Assembly: GCF_009765275.1 (NCBI RefSeq)
Contig: NZ_VOPH01000015.1
Coordinates: 1 to 64,000 of the forward strand
Direction of reading: 5' to 3'
Length of the DNA stretch: 64,000 nucleotides
From: Chachezhania sediminis
GTDB taxonomy: Bacteria > Pseudomonadota > Alphaproteobacteria > Rhodobacterales > Rhodobacteraceae
Shown here one piece after another: positions 54,026 through 62,071 of the stretch. The notes below the pieces were generated by a model, which did not search any database, was not told where the DNA came from, and saw nothing but the letters and a program-made list of their open reading frames with translations. The position numbers and the translations under genes were made by a program. Numbering within the stretch: the stretch's first letter is position 1; each line of letters begins with the position of its first letter.

Positions 54026-55164
54026 GCGGTATCCTGACGCTGAACGCCGGCAGTTCCTCGATCAAGTTCGGGGTCTACACCAGCGCAGCCGAACCCGAGA
54101 TGCTGATGACCGGCCAGGTCGACAACCTGGGCCCGGTGGCGAAGCTGGTCGTGAAGGGCGGCGAGACGCGGGAACTGGGCCATGCCGACCACGCGGCGGG
54201 CGTGCGGGCGATCCTGGACGTCGTGCAGCCGGTGCTGGACGGCGCGCCCGCGGGCGTCGGCCACCGGATCGTCCACGGCGGCAAGACCTATGGCGCGCCG
54301 GTCGTGCTGGACGCGGACGCTATGGCGCAGCTGGAGGCTTTCGTGCCGCTGGCGCCCCTGCACCAGCCCCACAACCTGGCGGCGGTGAAGGCGGCACAGC
54401 TGGCCTTCCCGGATGCGGTTCAGGTCGGCTGCTTCGACACGGCGTTTCACAAGGGCCATCCCTTCGTGAACGACACCTTCGCCCTGCCGCGCCGCTTTTA
54501 CGACGAAGGCGTGCGCCGCTATGGCTTTCACGGGCTCAGCTACGACTACATCCATTCGGTGCTGGAACGGGACTACCCCGACCTGCACGCGGGCAAGGTG
54601 ATCGTGGCACATCTGGGCAATGGTGCTTCGATGTGCGCGATGTCGGGCGGGCACAGCGTGGGATCGACCATGGGCTTCTCGGCCCTCGACGGGCTGCCGA
54701 TGGGCACCCGCTGCGGCCAGCTGGACCCGGGCGTGCTGCTGTATTTCCTGGAACAGAAGAAGATGAGCGCGGCGGAGATCTCGCGCATGCTCTATTCCGA
54801 GAGCGGGCTGAAGGGCCTGTCGGAACTGACCAACGACATGCGCGTCCTGCTGGAGAGCCCGGACCCCAAGGCGAAGGAGGCGATCGATTACTACGTCTTC
54901 CGCATCCGCCGTGAGGTTGGCGCGCTGGCGGCGGTGCTGGAAGGGATCGACGGGCTGGTCTTCTGCGGCGGCATCGGCGAACACGCCGCCCCGATCCGCG
55001 AGAAGGTGACCGACGGCCTGCATTTCCTGGGGCTTGAGATCAATCTGTCGGCCAATGCGGCGAATGCAGTCGATATCGGCACCGGTGCGGCGAAGGTCCT
55101 TGTGATTCCCACCGACGAGGAACGCGTGATCGCGCGGTCCGTCGCGGCCGCGCTGGCGGCCTGA
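54022..55164 (+). CDS. ackA: Acetate kinase
   Basis: A 380-residue ASKHA-fold kinase: LTLNAGSSSIKFGVY at the N-terminus, GHRIVHGGKTYGAPVVLD, CFDTAFHKGHPFVNDTFALP, RRYGFHGLSYDYIHSVLERD, VIVAHLGNGASMCAMSGGHS and VFCGGIGEHAAPIREKV. It interconverts acetyl-phosphate plus ADP and acetate plus ATP. Slightly shorter than the E. coli enzyme. It overlaps the phosphotransacetylase fusion gene by four bases. Confidence 0.95.
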   Translation: MSGILTLNAGSSSIKFGVYTSAAEPEMLMTGQVDNLGPVAKLVVKGGETRELGHADHAAGVRAILDVVQPVLDGAPAGVGHRIVHGGKTYGAPVVLDADAMAQLEAFVPLAPLHQPHNLAAVKAAQLAFPDAVQVGCFDTAFHKGHPFVNDTFALPRRFYDEGVRRYGFHGLSYDYIHSVLERDYPDLHAGKVIVAHLGNGASMCAMSGGHSVGSTMGFSALDGLPMGTRCGQLDPGVLLYFLEQKKMSAAEISRMLYSESGLKGLSELTNDMRVLLESPDPKAKEAIDYYVFRIRREVGALAAVLEGIDGLVFCGGIGEHAAPIREKVTDGLHFLGLEINLSANAANAVDIGTGAAKVLVIPTDEERVIARSVAAALAA

Positions 55165-55200
55165 CCGGGGCTGCACGCCCACCGCAATCCGGGCGCAAGG

Positions 55201-55331
55201 GGGGGGCGCTGCCCCCCGCCCGCCCGTGCCGGGCGGACTCCCCCCGGAGGTATTTGTGAAGAGAAGAAGGGGAACGTCCGGCACGGGAGCGCCCTTGTGC
55301 TTCTTCTTTTTCCAAATACTCCCGCCGGAGG
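55201..55331 (-). repeat. Dispersed bipartite intergenic repeat, copy D (complete, inverted)
   Basis: Read on the minus strand it has half 1 (CCTCCGGCGGGAGTATTTGG and AAGAAGAAG) followed by half 2 (CTTCTTCTC...CAAATACCTCCGG) and then the terminal hairpin GGGGGGC-AGC-GCCCCCC. The element lies between ackA and the glutathione transferase, both plus strand. The terminal hairpin is set farther from the core than in the other copies. Confidence 0.7.
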
Positions 55332-55446
55332 CGGGCGGACGCTCGCCATGGGGATGCCGCCCGGATGCGCAGGGCGGCCGTGGAAATGTCGTTTCCGGCG
55401 GTGGGGCTTTGGTCTAGCCTTGGTGCGAAAGACCGGAGGGGACCCC

Positions 55447-56079
55447 ATGATTTTCTACGACTGCGCGACAGCGCCTAACCCGCGCCGCGCGCGCATGGTC
55501 ATCGTCGAAAAGGGCCTGATGCCCGAAACGCACGAGATTTCCATTGCCGACAATGCCCAGCTGACGCCGGAGTTCCTGGCCGTGAATCCGCGGGGGACGG
55601 TCCCGGTGCTGGTGACCGATACCGGAACCGTGCTGGCCGAGAACCTTGGGATCGCGGCCTATCTGGACGCGGCCTATCCGGAACCGAACCTGATGGGCAG
55701 GACCCCGGACGAAAAGGGACTGGTCATGATGTGGAACGCCATTGCCGAGGCACAGTTCGCGCAGCCCGTGGCCGAAGCGCTGCGGAACGGCAATCCGCGG
55801 ATGAAGGGGCGGGCGCTGACCGGGCCGGCGAATTTCGACCAGATTCCGGAACTGGCAGAGCGCGGGCTGGTCCGGGCCGACATGTTCTACGACGTGCTGG
55901 AAGAGCGGCTGCAGCAGAGCGAATGGCTGGCGCTGCCGGACCGGATGACCTTCGCCGATATCTCGGCCTTCGTCTTCGTGCAGTTCGCGCGGGTGATCAA
56001 GAAGCGGATCCCGGAGGCGAACGCCGCGTCCTGGGCCTGGCACGACCGGATCGCCGCACGGCCCAGCGGGCAGGCCTGA
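55447..56079 (+). CDS. Glutathione S-transferase family protein
   Basis: A 210-residue protein with a thioredoxin-like N-domain (MIFYDCATAPNPRRARMVIV, NPRGTVPVLVTDTGTVLAEN, where cis-Pro and the Glu-Asn/Ser loop bind glutathione) and an alpha-helical C-domain (ADMFYDVLEERLQQSEWLAL, FADISAFVFVQFA). Likely cytosolic glutathione conjugation or peroxide reduction; no specific substrate is visible. The start ATG follows GGAGGGGACCCC. Confidence 0.88.
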   Translation: MIFYDCATAPNPRRARMVIVEKGLMPETHEISIADNAQLTPEFLAVNPRGTVPVLVTDTGTVLAENLGIAAYLDAAYPEPNLMGRTPDEKGLVMMWNAIAEAQFAQPVAEALRNGNPRMKGRALTGPANFDQIPELAERGLVRADMFYDVLEERLQQSEWLALPDRMTFADISAFVFVQFARVIKKRIPEANAASWAWHDRIAARPSGQA

Positions 56080-56445
56080 AGGTCCCGGCGCGCAGGCGGC
56101 GTGGCCGTGGCGCGCTTTTCCGACTTTGCCGGTTGGAGAGGAAGGCGCCCGTGCGGCTGTCGCTTGCCCGTTCCGGACTGCGCAGACCGGAACGGGCGAC
56201 GGCAGCGTGATCGGTCCCGTGTGTGACCGGTGCCTTCTGGCCTATCTTGGTCGGGGCCACGGTTTGCGATGCCATGCGATGCCGATACGCTGGCGGGAGT
56301 TGTTCGTTCAGTACGGGACGAGCCGGCAAGGGGGCCGCGATAAGGCAGGACGGAGGCCGACGAACCGATTCGGGAGTTGCCCCAGGGCTCAGCCGGCGCC
56401 GGGTCGTCCTTCGGGGCCGCAACGCGGTCCGTTCGACGGATCGTG
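56080..56445. other. 366-bp intergenic region between convergent genes
   Basis: A strong hairpin GCCCGTTCCGG / CCGGAACGGGC (11-bp stem, 10-nt loop) is at 56166-56197, about 87 bp after the GST stop, without a T-run. Nothing else recognisable is present; short frames in this stretch lack family features. Confidence 0.45.
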
Positions 56446-56835
56446 TCAGATCGCGAACTTCACCCAGGCCCAGGTCATCGCGACATAGGTCATGTGGTGC
56501 AGCCACTGGTCGAAACCGGCGGCGCGCCAGAACGCGGCCTGGTCCGGCGTCAGGCACTTCTTTTCGGAAAAGGACGCTTTCCAGAAGTCGATATGGAAAT
56601 GGACGATCCATTCCAGCACCACGATGCAGGCGATGAAGCCCAGCGGCGCGCCCACGATCAGGAACACGATCACCGAGCCCAGTGCGTGCACGCCCGCATG
56701 GGCGGCGCGGCCCAGATGCAGGTATCCGCCGCGACCCTGCAGCATCCAGCGGGTCTGAAGGAAATAGTCCGCCAGCATATGCTTGATTTCCAGCAGGGCG
56801 AAAAGCAGCAGGACTATGGCTACGGTATGGGTCAA
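56446..56835 (-). CDS. DUF3307-family membrane protein
   Basis: A 129-residue protein with about three to four membrane helices: TVAIVLLLFALLEIKHMLAD, then FLQTRWMLQGRGGYLHLGRA, HAGVHALGSVIVFLIVGAPL, and a C-terminal part ending in HHMTYVAMTWAWVKFAI. The K-H-x-x-A-D and LQT motifs mark DUF3307, function unknown. No ATG precedes the first helix; TTG at 56835 with GGAGAAG five bases upstream is the likely start. It is divergent from the large ABC-like gene. Confidence 0.75.
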   Translation of the reverse strand: MTHTVAIVLLLFALLEIKHMLADYFLQTRWMLQGRGGYLHLGRAAHAGVHALGSVIVFLIVGAPLGFIACIVVLEWIVHFHIDFWKASFSEKKCLTPDQAAFWRAAGFDQWLHHMTYVAMTWAWVKFAI

Positions 56836-57034
56836 TGGCTTCTCCGGGACGATCCCTTCCGACCAGCTTAGGAAACGGGCCGGGGTTCTGCAATTGCCGT
56901 TTGGAAGATATGCGCGGGCACAACCTTTCGTCTGCAAAGCGCCCGCCCGTGCAGGACGGGACTTGTGTCACGCGCAGGCCCTGTCGTAGATCTGGACCGC
57001 CCGGGCCTAGGAGGAGGCCCGCACGACGCCGGGG

Positions 57035-60000
57035 ATGTTCGAAATAGACTCCAATCTTTTCTCCTTCATCTGGAAATACTCCAAACGCGAGCAGTTGTTC
57101 CTGCTGGTCGTGACGGTGCTGATGTTCCCGATCCTCTATTTCTCGCTGGAATTGCCCAAGCGGATCGTGAACGACGTGATCGGCGCCGAGACGGCGACCG
57201 TGACGATCTGGAACTTCACGATCGAAAAGACCGAGGCATTGTATGTGCTGTGCGGTCTGTATCTCTTCACGGTGCTGGGCCACGGCCTGTTGAAGATGCG
57301 CATCAACACGATGAAAGGCATCCTGGCCGAACGCATGCTACGCCGGTTCCGCTATCAGCTGATCTCGCGCATGCTGCTGTTCCCGCAACCCTATTTCGAA
57401 CGGGTCAGCCAGGGCGAACTGGTGTCGATGATCACGTCGGAATCGGAACCCATGGGCGGTCTGATGGGCGACATGATCTCGCAGCCGGTCATGCAGGCCG
57501 GGCAGATGATCACCATCCTGTGGTTCCTGTTCGCGCAAAGCTTCTGGTTCGGGCTGGCGGCGGTGGCGCTGATCCCGCTGCAGGCCTGGTTGATCCCGAT
57601 GCTGCAGCGCCAGATCAACAAGCTGAACAAGGAACGGATCAAGGAAGTCCGGGTGTTGGCCGCCGTGATCGGCGAAAGCGCCGCCGGGGTAAGCGCGCTG
57701 CGCCTGAACGGCGGCTGGCGTTATCGGCTGTCGCTGGTGACCGCGCAGTTGGGGCGGCTGTTCGAGATCCGCTTCAAGATCTACAACAAGAAGTTCTTCA
57801 TGAAGTTCCTGAACAACTTCATCGGACAGCTTACGCCGTTCTTCTTCTATCTGGTCGGCGGTTACCTGGTCCTGCAGGGCACCGTGTCGCTGGGGGCGCT
57901 GGTCGCGGCGCTGGGCGCCTACAAGGACATCTCGTCGCCCTGGAAGGAACTGCTGACCTATTACAACCAGACCGCCGATATGCAGGTGCGCTGGGAAACG
58001 GTGACGGAACGCTTTGCGCCTGCGGGCATGATGAACGAAAGCCTGTTCGACGGCGAGCCCGAGGATCTGCCGCATCTGAAGGGCGACATCGTGCTGGACC
58101 ATGTCACGCTGCGCGATGCCGACGGCAATCCGGTGCTGGAAGACATCAGCACCACGTTGCCGGGGGGCAAGGTCATCGCCATCGCCGCCCCCAGCGAGGA
58201 AGACCGCCGGGCCTTTACCGAGCTTCTGACCCGCGAGGTCGTGCCGACCTCGGGGCGTATCGAGATGTCGGGCCAGGACCTGGCGATGATGCACCACGCG
58301 GTGATCGCATCGCGGATCGGGCGGGCCACGTCGCGGCCGCTGACCTTCCAGGGGACCTTCGGCGAAAACGTCCTGATGCCGCTGCGCTATCGTCCGCTGG
58401 ATGTGGACCAGTCCTCGGCCCAGTTGGCCGAAGCGATCCGTGCCGGTAACAGCAGCGATCCGCTGGAAGTGTCCTGGCTGGACCCGTCGCGGGCCGAGTT
58501 CGAGTCGATCGAGGAAATGCGCGACTGGTGGCACAGGCTGATCGAGGGGATCGGCTCGGGCACGGCGCTGTTCCAGCGCGGCCTGGACCAGGTGTTCGAG
58601 GCGGACGCGCACCCGATCCTGGCCGAAAAGGTCGTGGGCCTGCGCACCCGCGCGCGCGCAGCGGTCGAGGAGGCCGGGCTGCGGCGCTATGTGTATTTCT
58701 TTGACCCCGAGCTTTACAACCCGGCGTTGCCCGTCGCGGAAAACCTGCTGTTCGCCACGCCGCGGCGGCCGCTGACGCAGGAAGCGCTGGTCCAGCAGAC
58801 CGAGTTCCTGGCCCTGCTGCGCGAGATCCAGCTGGACGAACCGCTGGTGGCGCTGACCCGCGAAGTGATCGACATGCTGCGGCAGATTTTCGGACCTGTC
58901 GGAACCGATCATCCGCTGTTCCGAAATCTGGGCCTGGATGCCGAAAGCTATGGCACGGCCGTGGGCTTGGTAGAGCGTGCCCGCGAAGGTGGGGCGGCGG
59001 CGCTGACGCTGGAGGAACTGGCGCAGCTTCTGATCGTGCCCTTCAAGATTTCGGCCGAACAGATCGGACCGGCCTTTTCGGACGGGATGAAGGCGCAGAT
59101 CCTGGAATTGCGGCAAAGCCATGCGGCCGACCTGCAGCGGACCATGGGCGATCTGTTCGTTCCCATCGATCCGCACACCTATGCGCCGGGCATCACGGTG
59201 CTGGAGAACGCGCTGTTCGGCAAGATTTCCCACTCGGCCGGGAGCCGGGGCGAGGAGGTGGAGCGCAAGGTGGCGCAGGTCATCGTCGAGGGCGGTGCCG
59301 AAGAAAACGTGATCGACCTGATCTACGAGATGGAGATTTCCATCGGCGGCACGAACCTGCCTGCGATCTTCGCCGAACCCCTCTCGCTCAGCCGGGCAGC
59401 GATCAAGCGGCCGGACATCCTGATCCTGGACCGGGCGCTGGCCAGCTATGACATGGCGACCCAGGTGAAGGTGCATCGCAATCTGCGGCGCCTTCTGCCG
59501 GACACGACGCTGATCTACCTGAACGACAGCTTCGAAGACCCGGACAATTTCGACGTCTATTTCGAGATCCGGCAGGGCCGGATCGTCAGCGACGAGGCGG
59601 TTGAGGAAATGGCCGAGGACAGTGCCTCGACGGCGGACCTGATGCGCAAGGTGCGCGCGCTGGAGAACATCCCGCTGTTCTCGGGGCTGAACCGCAAGCA
59701 GGTTCGCCTGCTGGCCTTCGGGTCGCACTGGTATCAGGCCCAGACCGGCGAGATCGTGTTCGAGAAGGGCGACGAGCCCCGCGACGGCGCCTATGTGCTG
59801 ATCGAGGGTGAGGCGGGCCTGTACCTGCCGAAGCCCGAAGGCGAGGACGACCAGCTGATCGCCCGCGTCGGCCCCGGTGCGCTGGTGGGCGAACTGGGCC
59901 TGATCAAGAAGGAACCGCGCGCCCTGACCATGGTTGCCGAGACCGACCTGCAGTGTCTGCGTCTGGGTGAACAGGAATTTCTGGCCGTGGTCGAAAACGA

Positions 60001-60055
60001 CGCGGCGACGGCCTTCAAGATCCTGCAGGTGGTCGCGGGCTACGTATCCAACTGA
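57035..60055 (+). CDS. ABC-exporter-like protein with degenerate ATPase domain and C-terminal cNMP-binding domain
   Basis: A 1006-residue protein. Residues about 15-320 are a type I exporter membrane domain (RFRYQLISRMLLFPQPYFER, LNNFIGQLTPFFFYLVGGYL). Residues about 350-850 align with an ATPase domain but Walker A is IAIAAPSEEDRR (381-392, no GxxGxGKS), the signature is LSLSR (783-787), Walker B continues ILDRALASYD with the catalytic Glu replaced by Arg, and the switch His is Asn (LIYLND). A roughly 270-residue helical insertion (about 460-715) separates the two ATPase halves. Residues about 875-1000 form a cyclic-nucleotide-binding domain with an intact phosphate cassette (GELGLIKKEPRALTM). 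ATP hydrolysis is unlikely; a regulated scaffold or channel-like role is inferred. Confidence 0.85.
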   Translation: MFEIDSNLFSFIWKYSKREQLFLLVVTVLMFPILYFSLELPKRIVNDVIGAETATVTIWNFTIEKTEALYVLCGLYLFTVLGHGLLKMRINTMKGILAERMLRRFRYQLISRMLLFPQPYFERVSQGELVSMITSESEPMGGLMGDMISQPVMQAGQMITILWFLFAQSFWFGLAAVALIPLQAWLIPMLQRQINKLNKERIKEVRVLAAVIGESAAGVSALRLNGGWRYRLSLVTAQLGRLFEIRFKIYNKKFFMKFLNNFIGQLTPFFFYLVGGYLVLQGTVSLGALVAALGAYKDISSPWKELLTYYNQTADMQVRWETVTERFAPAGMMNESLFDGEPEDLPHLKGDIVLDHVTLRDADGNPVLEDISTTLPGGKVIAIAAPSEEDRRAFTELLTREVVPTSGRIEMSGQDLAMMHHAVIASRIGRATSRPLTFQGTFGENVLMPLRYRPLDVDQSSAQLAEAIRAGNSSDPLEVSWLDPSRAEFESIEEMRDWWHRLIEGIGSGTALFQRGLDQVFEADAHPILAEKVVGLRTRARAAVEEAGLRRYVYFFDPELYNPALPVAENLLFATPRRPLTQEALVQQTEFLALLREIQLDEPLVALTREVIDMLRQIFGPVGTDHPLFRNLGLDAESYGTAVGLVERAREGGAAALTLEELAQLLIVPFKISAEQIGPAFSDGMKAQILELRQSHAADLQRTMGDLFVPIDPHTYAPGITVLENALFGKISHSAGSRGEEVERKVAQVIVEGGAEENVIDLIYEMEISIGGTNLPAIFAEPLSLSRAAIKRPDILILDRALASYDMATQVKVHRNLRRLLPDTTLIYLNDSFEDPDNFDVYFEIRQGRIVSDEAVEEMAEDSASTADLMRKVRALENIPLFSGLNRKQVRLLAFGSHWYQAQTGEIVFEKGDEPRDGAYVLIEGEAGLYLPKPEGEDDQLIARVGPGALVGELGLIKKEPRALTMVAETDLQCLRLGEQEFLAVVENDAATAFKILQVVAGYVSN

Positions 60056-60159
60056 TCGCCTGCCGGTCCTTCAAGGCGCGCCTTGCGGCGCACGACCTTG
60101 TCTCGTCGCAGGCCCCCGGCCCGCTTCTCGTCAGAATGTCAGGTCTCGTGGGAAACGAT

Positions 60160-60184
60160 GTCCCGGCGGTTTCGGCGCCGGGAC
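60160..60184. terminator. Hairpin between convergent ABC-like and amidase genes
   Basis: GTCCCGGCG / CGCCGGGAC form a 9-bp stem with a 7-nt loop, midway between two convergent stops. No T-run follows on either strand, so termination strength is uncertain. Confidence 0.4.
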
Positions 60185-60209
60185 GGAAGTGCGGACCGGA
60201 TCCGGACCG

Positions 60210-61664
60210 TCAGTGGCGGACGATCGGATCGATGGGACCTGCGGGCAGGCCCAGGGCTTCCTCGATGAACAGGCCGATCTGCAGCAGCTTGGCCTCGCCC
60301 CGGGGCGGGCCGATCAGTTGCAGGCCCACCGGCAGGCCTTCGGACGTGAAGCCTGCGGGCAAGGCGAGGGCCGGCAGCAGCGTCGCGACTGCCAGGAACG
60401 AGAATCGCAGCCAGGTTTCGTAGGCCTGGATTTCCTGGCCGGCGATGACTTTCGGGAATTCCTCCTCGACCGGGCCGGGGACGATGCCCACGACCGGGAT
60501 CGCCAGAACGTCGTAGCGGTCGAAGAAGGACAGCATGATCCGGTAAAGTTCCGATCGGTTGCGGATCGCGGCATAGATCGCGATCGCGTCCTGGTTCATG
60601 CCATAGGCCACGTTGCTGCGCAGCCGGTCGCCAAAGGTGGCCTGGATCTCTTCCGGTTCCAGCCCCATCGACACGCCGTAGTTCATGCCGCGAAGCGCCG
60701 AATAGGTCTCGTTCAGGCCGGGCAGGTCGGGGCAGTAATCCTCGACCATGGCGCCGGCGCCCTGGGCTGCGGTCATTGCGGTGCGCAGAACCTCGCGCAC
60801 ATTCGATTCGACCGGGGAAAAGCCGTTCTGGTCTTCCGAGAAGGCGATGCGCGGGGCATTGGCCAGGGGCGTGGCCATGGCCGTCTGGAACGGTATGGCC
60901 GGCGCGTCGAGAGAAATCGGCGCACGCGGGTCCCAGCCCGTCATCGCGTCGAGGAACAGCGCCAGGTCACGGACGTCACGGGCCATCGGGCCCTGCATCG
61001 CTTCGGCCTGATGCAGCCCGTGCTTGCCGCCGCCGCCGCAGCGGCCGGGGGCCGCGCGCAGGCCCACGACCGAACAATGTGCGGCCGGCGTCCGGATCGA
61101 CCCCATGAGATCGGAGCCATGGGCCAGCCAGACCTCGCCCGCGGAAACGGACGCGGCGGCGCCGCCCGACGATCCGCCGGCATTCATGCGGGTGTCCCAC
61201 GGGTTGCGGGTCGCGCCCAGCACGCGGTTGGTGGAATTGCCGCCGGCGCCGAATTCCGGCGTATTGGTCTTGCCGACGACCAGCCCGCCACGGGATTCCA
61301 GCCGCTCGACCATCAGGTCGGACTCTTCCGGCACCCAGTTTGCGTAATAGGGGTTGCCCATGGTGGTGCGGACGCCGGCCACCGGGTTCAGGTCCTTGAT
61401 CGACAGGGGCAGGCCCGCCAGCCAGGCCGGGTGGCCTGAGGCGGCCGACTTTCGGTCGGGAAGGTTGGCCGTGTCGGCCCGCGCCCGGTCGAAGCAGGTG
61501 GTGGGCATCGCGTTGATCGACGGCTCTACCGCCGCGGTGCGGGCTTCGGAAGCGTCCAGCAGCTCGGCCGGGGAAACCTGGCCCTTGCGCAGAAGATCGA
61601 CGACCTCGCGCGCGGGAAGGGCGCAGAGATCGGGGCCCGTAAAGGCAGTGTTCGGTCGTGTCAT
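60210..61664 (-). CDS. Amidase-signature family protein
   Basis: A 484-residue amidase. The catalytic Lys lies in LPLSIKDLNPVAGVRTTMGN (about 80-99), the cis-Ser in NAGGSSGGAAASVSAGEV (about 165-182) and the nucleophile Ser in HGSDLMGSIRTPA, where the usual second Gly of GGS is Met. It hydrolyses an amide, perhaps a small aliphatic or aryl amide or an amide intermediate of a catabolic route. The start (61664) overlaps the ArsR stop by ATGA, so the pair is co-transcribed. Confidence 0.9.
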   Translation of the reverse strand: MTRPNTAFTGPDLCALPAREVVDLLRKGQVSPAELLDASEARTAAVEPSINAMPTTCFDRARADTANLPDRKSAASGHPAWLAGLPLSIKDLNPVAGVRTTMGNPYYANWVPEESDLMVERLESRGGLVVGKTNTPEFGAGGNSTNRVLGATRNPWDTRMNAGGSSGGAAASVSAGEVWLAHGSDLMGSIRTPAAHCSVVGLRAAPGRCGGGGKHGLHQAEAMQGPMARDVRDLALFLDAMTGWDPRAPISLDAPAIPFQTAMATPLANAPRIAFSEDQNGFSPVESNVREVLRTAMTAAQGAGAMVEDYCPDLPGLNETYSALRGMNYGVSMGLEPEEIQATFGDRLRSNVAYGMNQDAIAIYAAIRNRSELYRIMLSFFDRYDVLAIPVVGIVPGPVEEEFPKVIAGQEIQAYETWLRFSFLAVATLLPALALPAGFTSEGLPVGLQLIGPPRGEAKLLQIGLFIEEALGLPAGPIDPIVRH

Positions 61665-62056
61665 CGGGGTCCGCAGAAAAGAGAATAAAGCAGGCCGATC
61701 ACCTGTTCGGTGTTCCGATCGGCCAGGGAGTAGTAGATCGTCTTGCCGTCGCGCCGCGTGGCGACCAGGCCTTCGTCCCGCAGACGGGCCAGCATCTGGC
61801 TGACGGCGGCCTGCCGGATCGACAGCAGCGCCTCGAGCTCGCCCACCGACCGCTCGCCGGTGCTGAGATGGCACAGGATCATCAACCGGCCTTCATGGGC
61901 CAGCGTCTTGAGGTAGGCGGCCGCATCGGCCGCGCGGTCGGCCATGTCGGTCGGCGCTTCGGGCGACAGGGCCTGGACGGGTTGACTGCTCACGGTTTCG
62001 TGTCTCAAGCGGGTCTTGATCGGCGCAGTATGCGCCAGTCGTATCGTCTCTGTCAC
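61661..62056 (-). CDS. ArsR-family transcriptional regulator
   Basis: A 131-residue protein whose residues about 45-125 form an ArsR winged helix: KTLAHEGRLMILCHLSTGER, SVGELEALLSIRQAAVSQML and GLVATRRDGKTIYYSLAD. The metal-binding ELCVCD-type motif is absent, so it is probably not a metal sensor. The start is uncertain: GTG at 62056 or ATG at 61945; neither has a clear ribosome site. It heads the amidase gene. Confidence 0.82.
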   Translation of the reverse strand: MTETIRLAHTAPIKTRLRHETVSSQPVQALSPEAPTDMADRAADAAAYLKTLAHEGRLMILCHLSTGERSVGELEALLSIRQAAVSQMLARLRDEGLVATRRDGKTIYYSLADRNTEQVIGLLYSLFCGPR

Positions 62057-62071
62057 CCCCTTCGGCAGGGC

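Noticed and set aside
57338-59728. 796-codon open frame on the minus strand
   Set aside because: It mirrors the ABC-like gene and is rich in Gln/His/Arg, as shadows of high-GC genes are.
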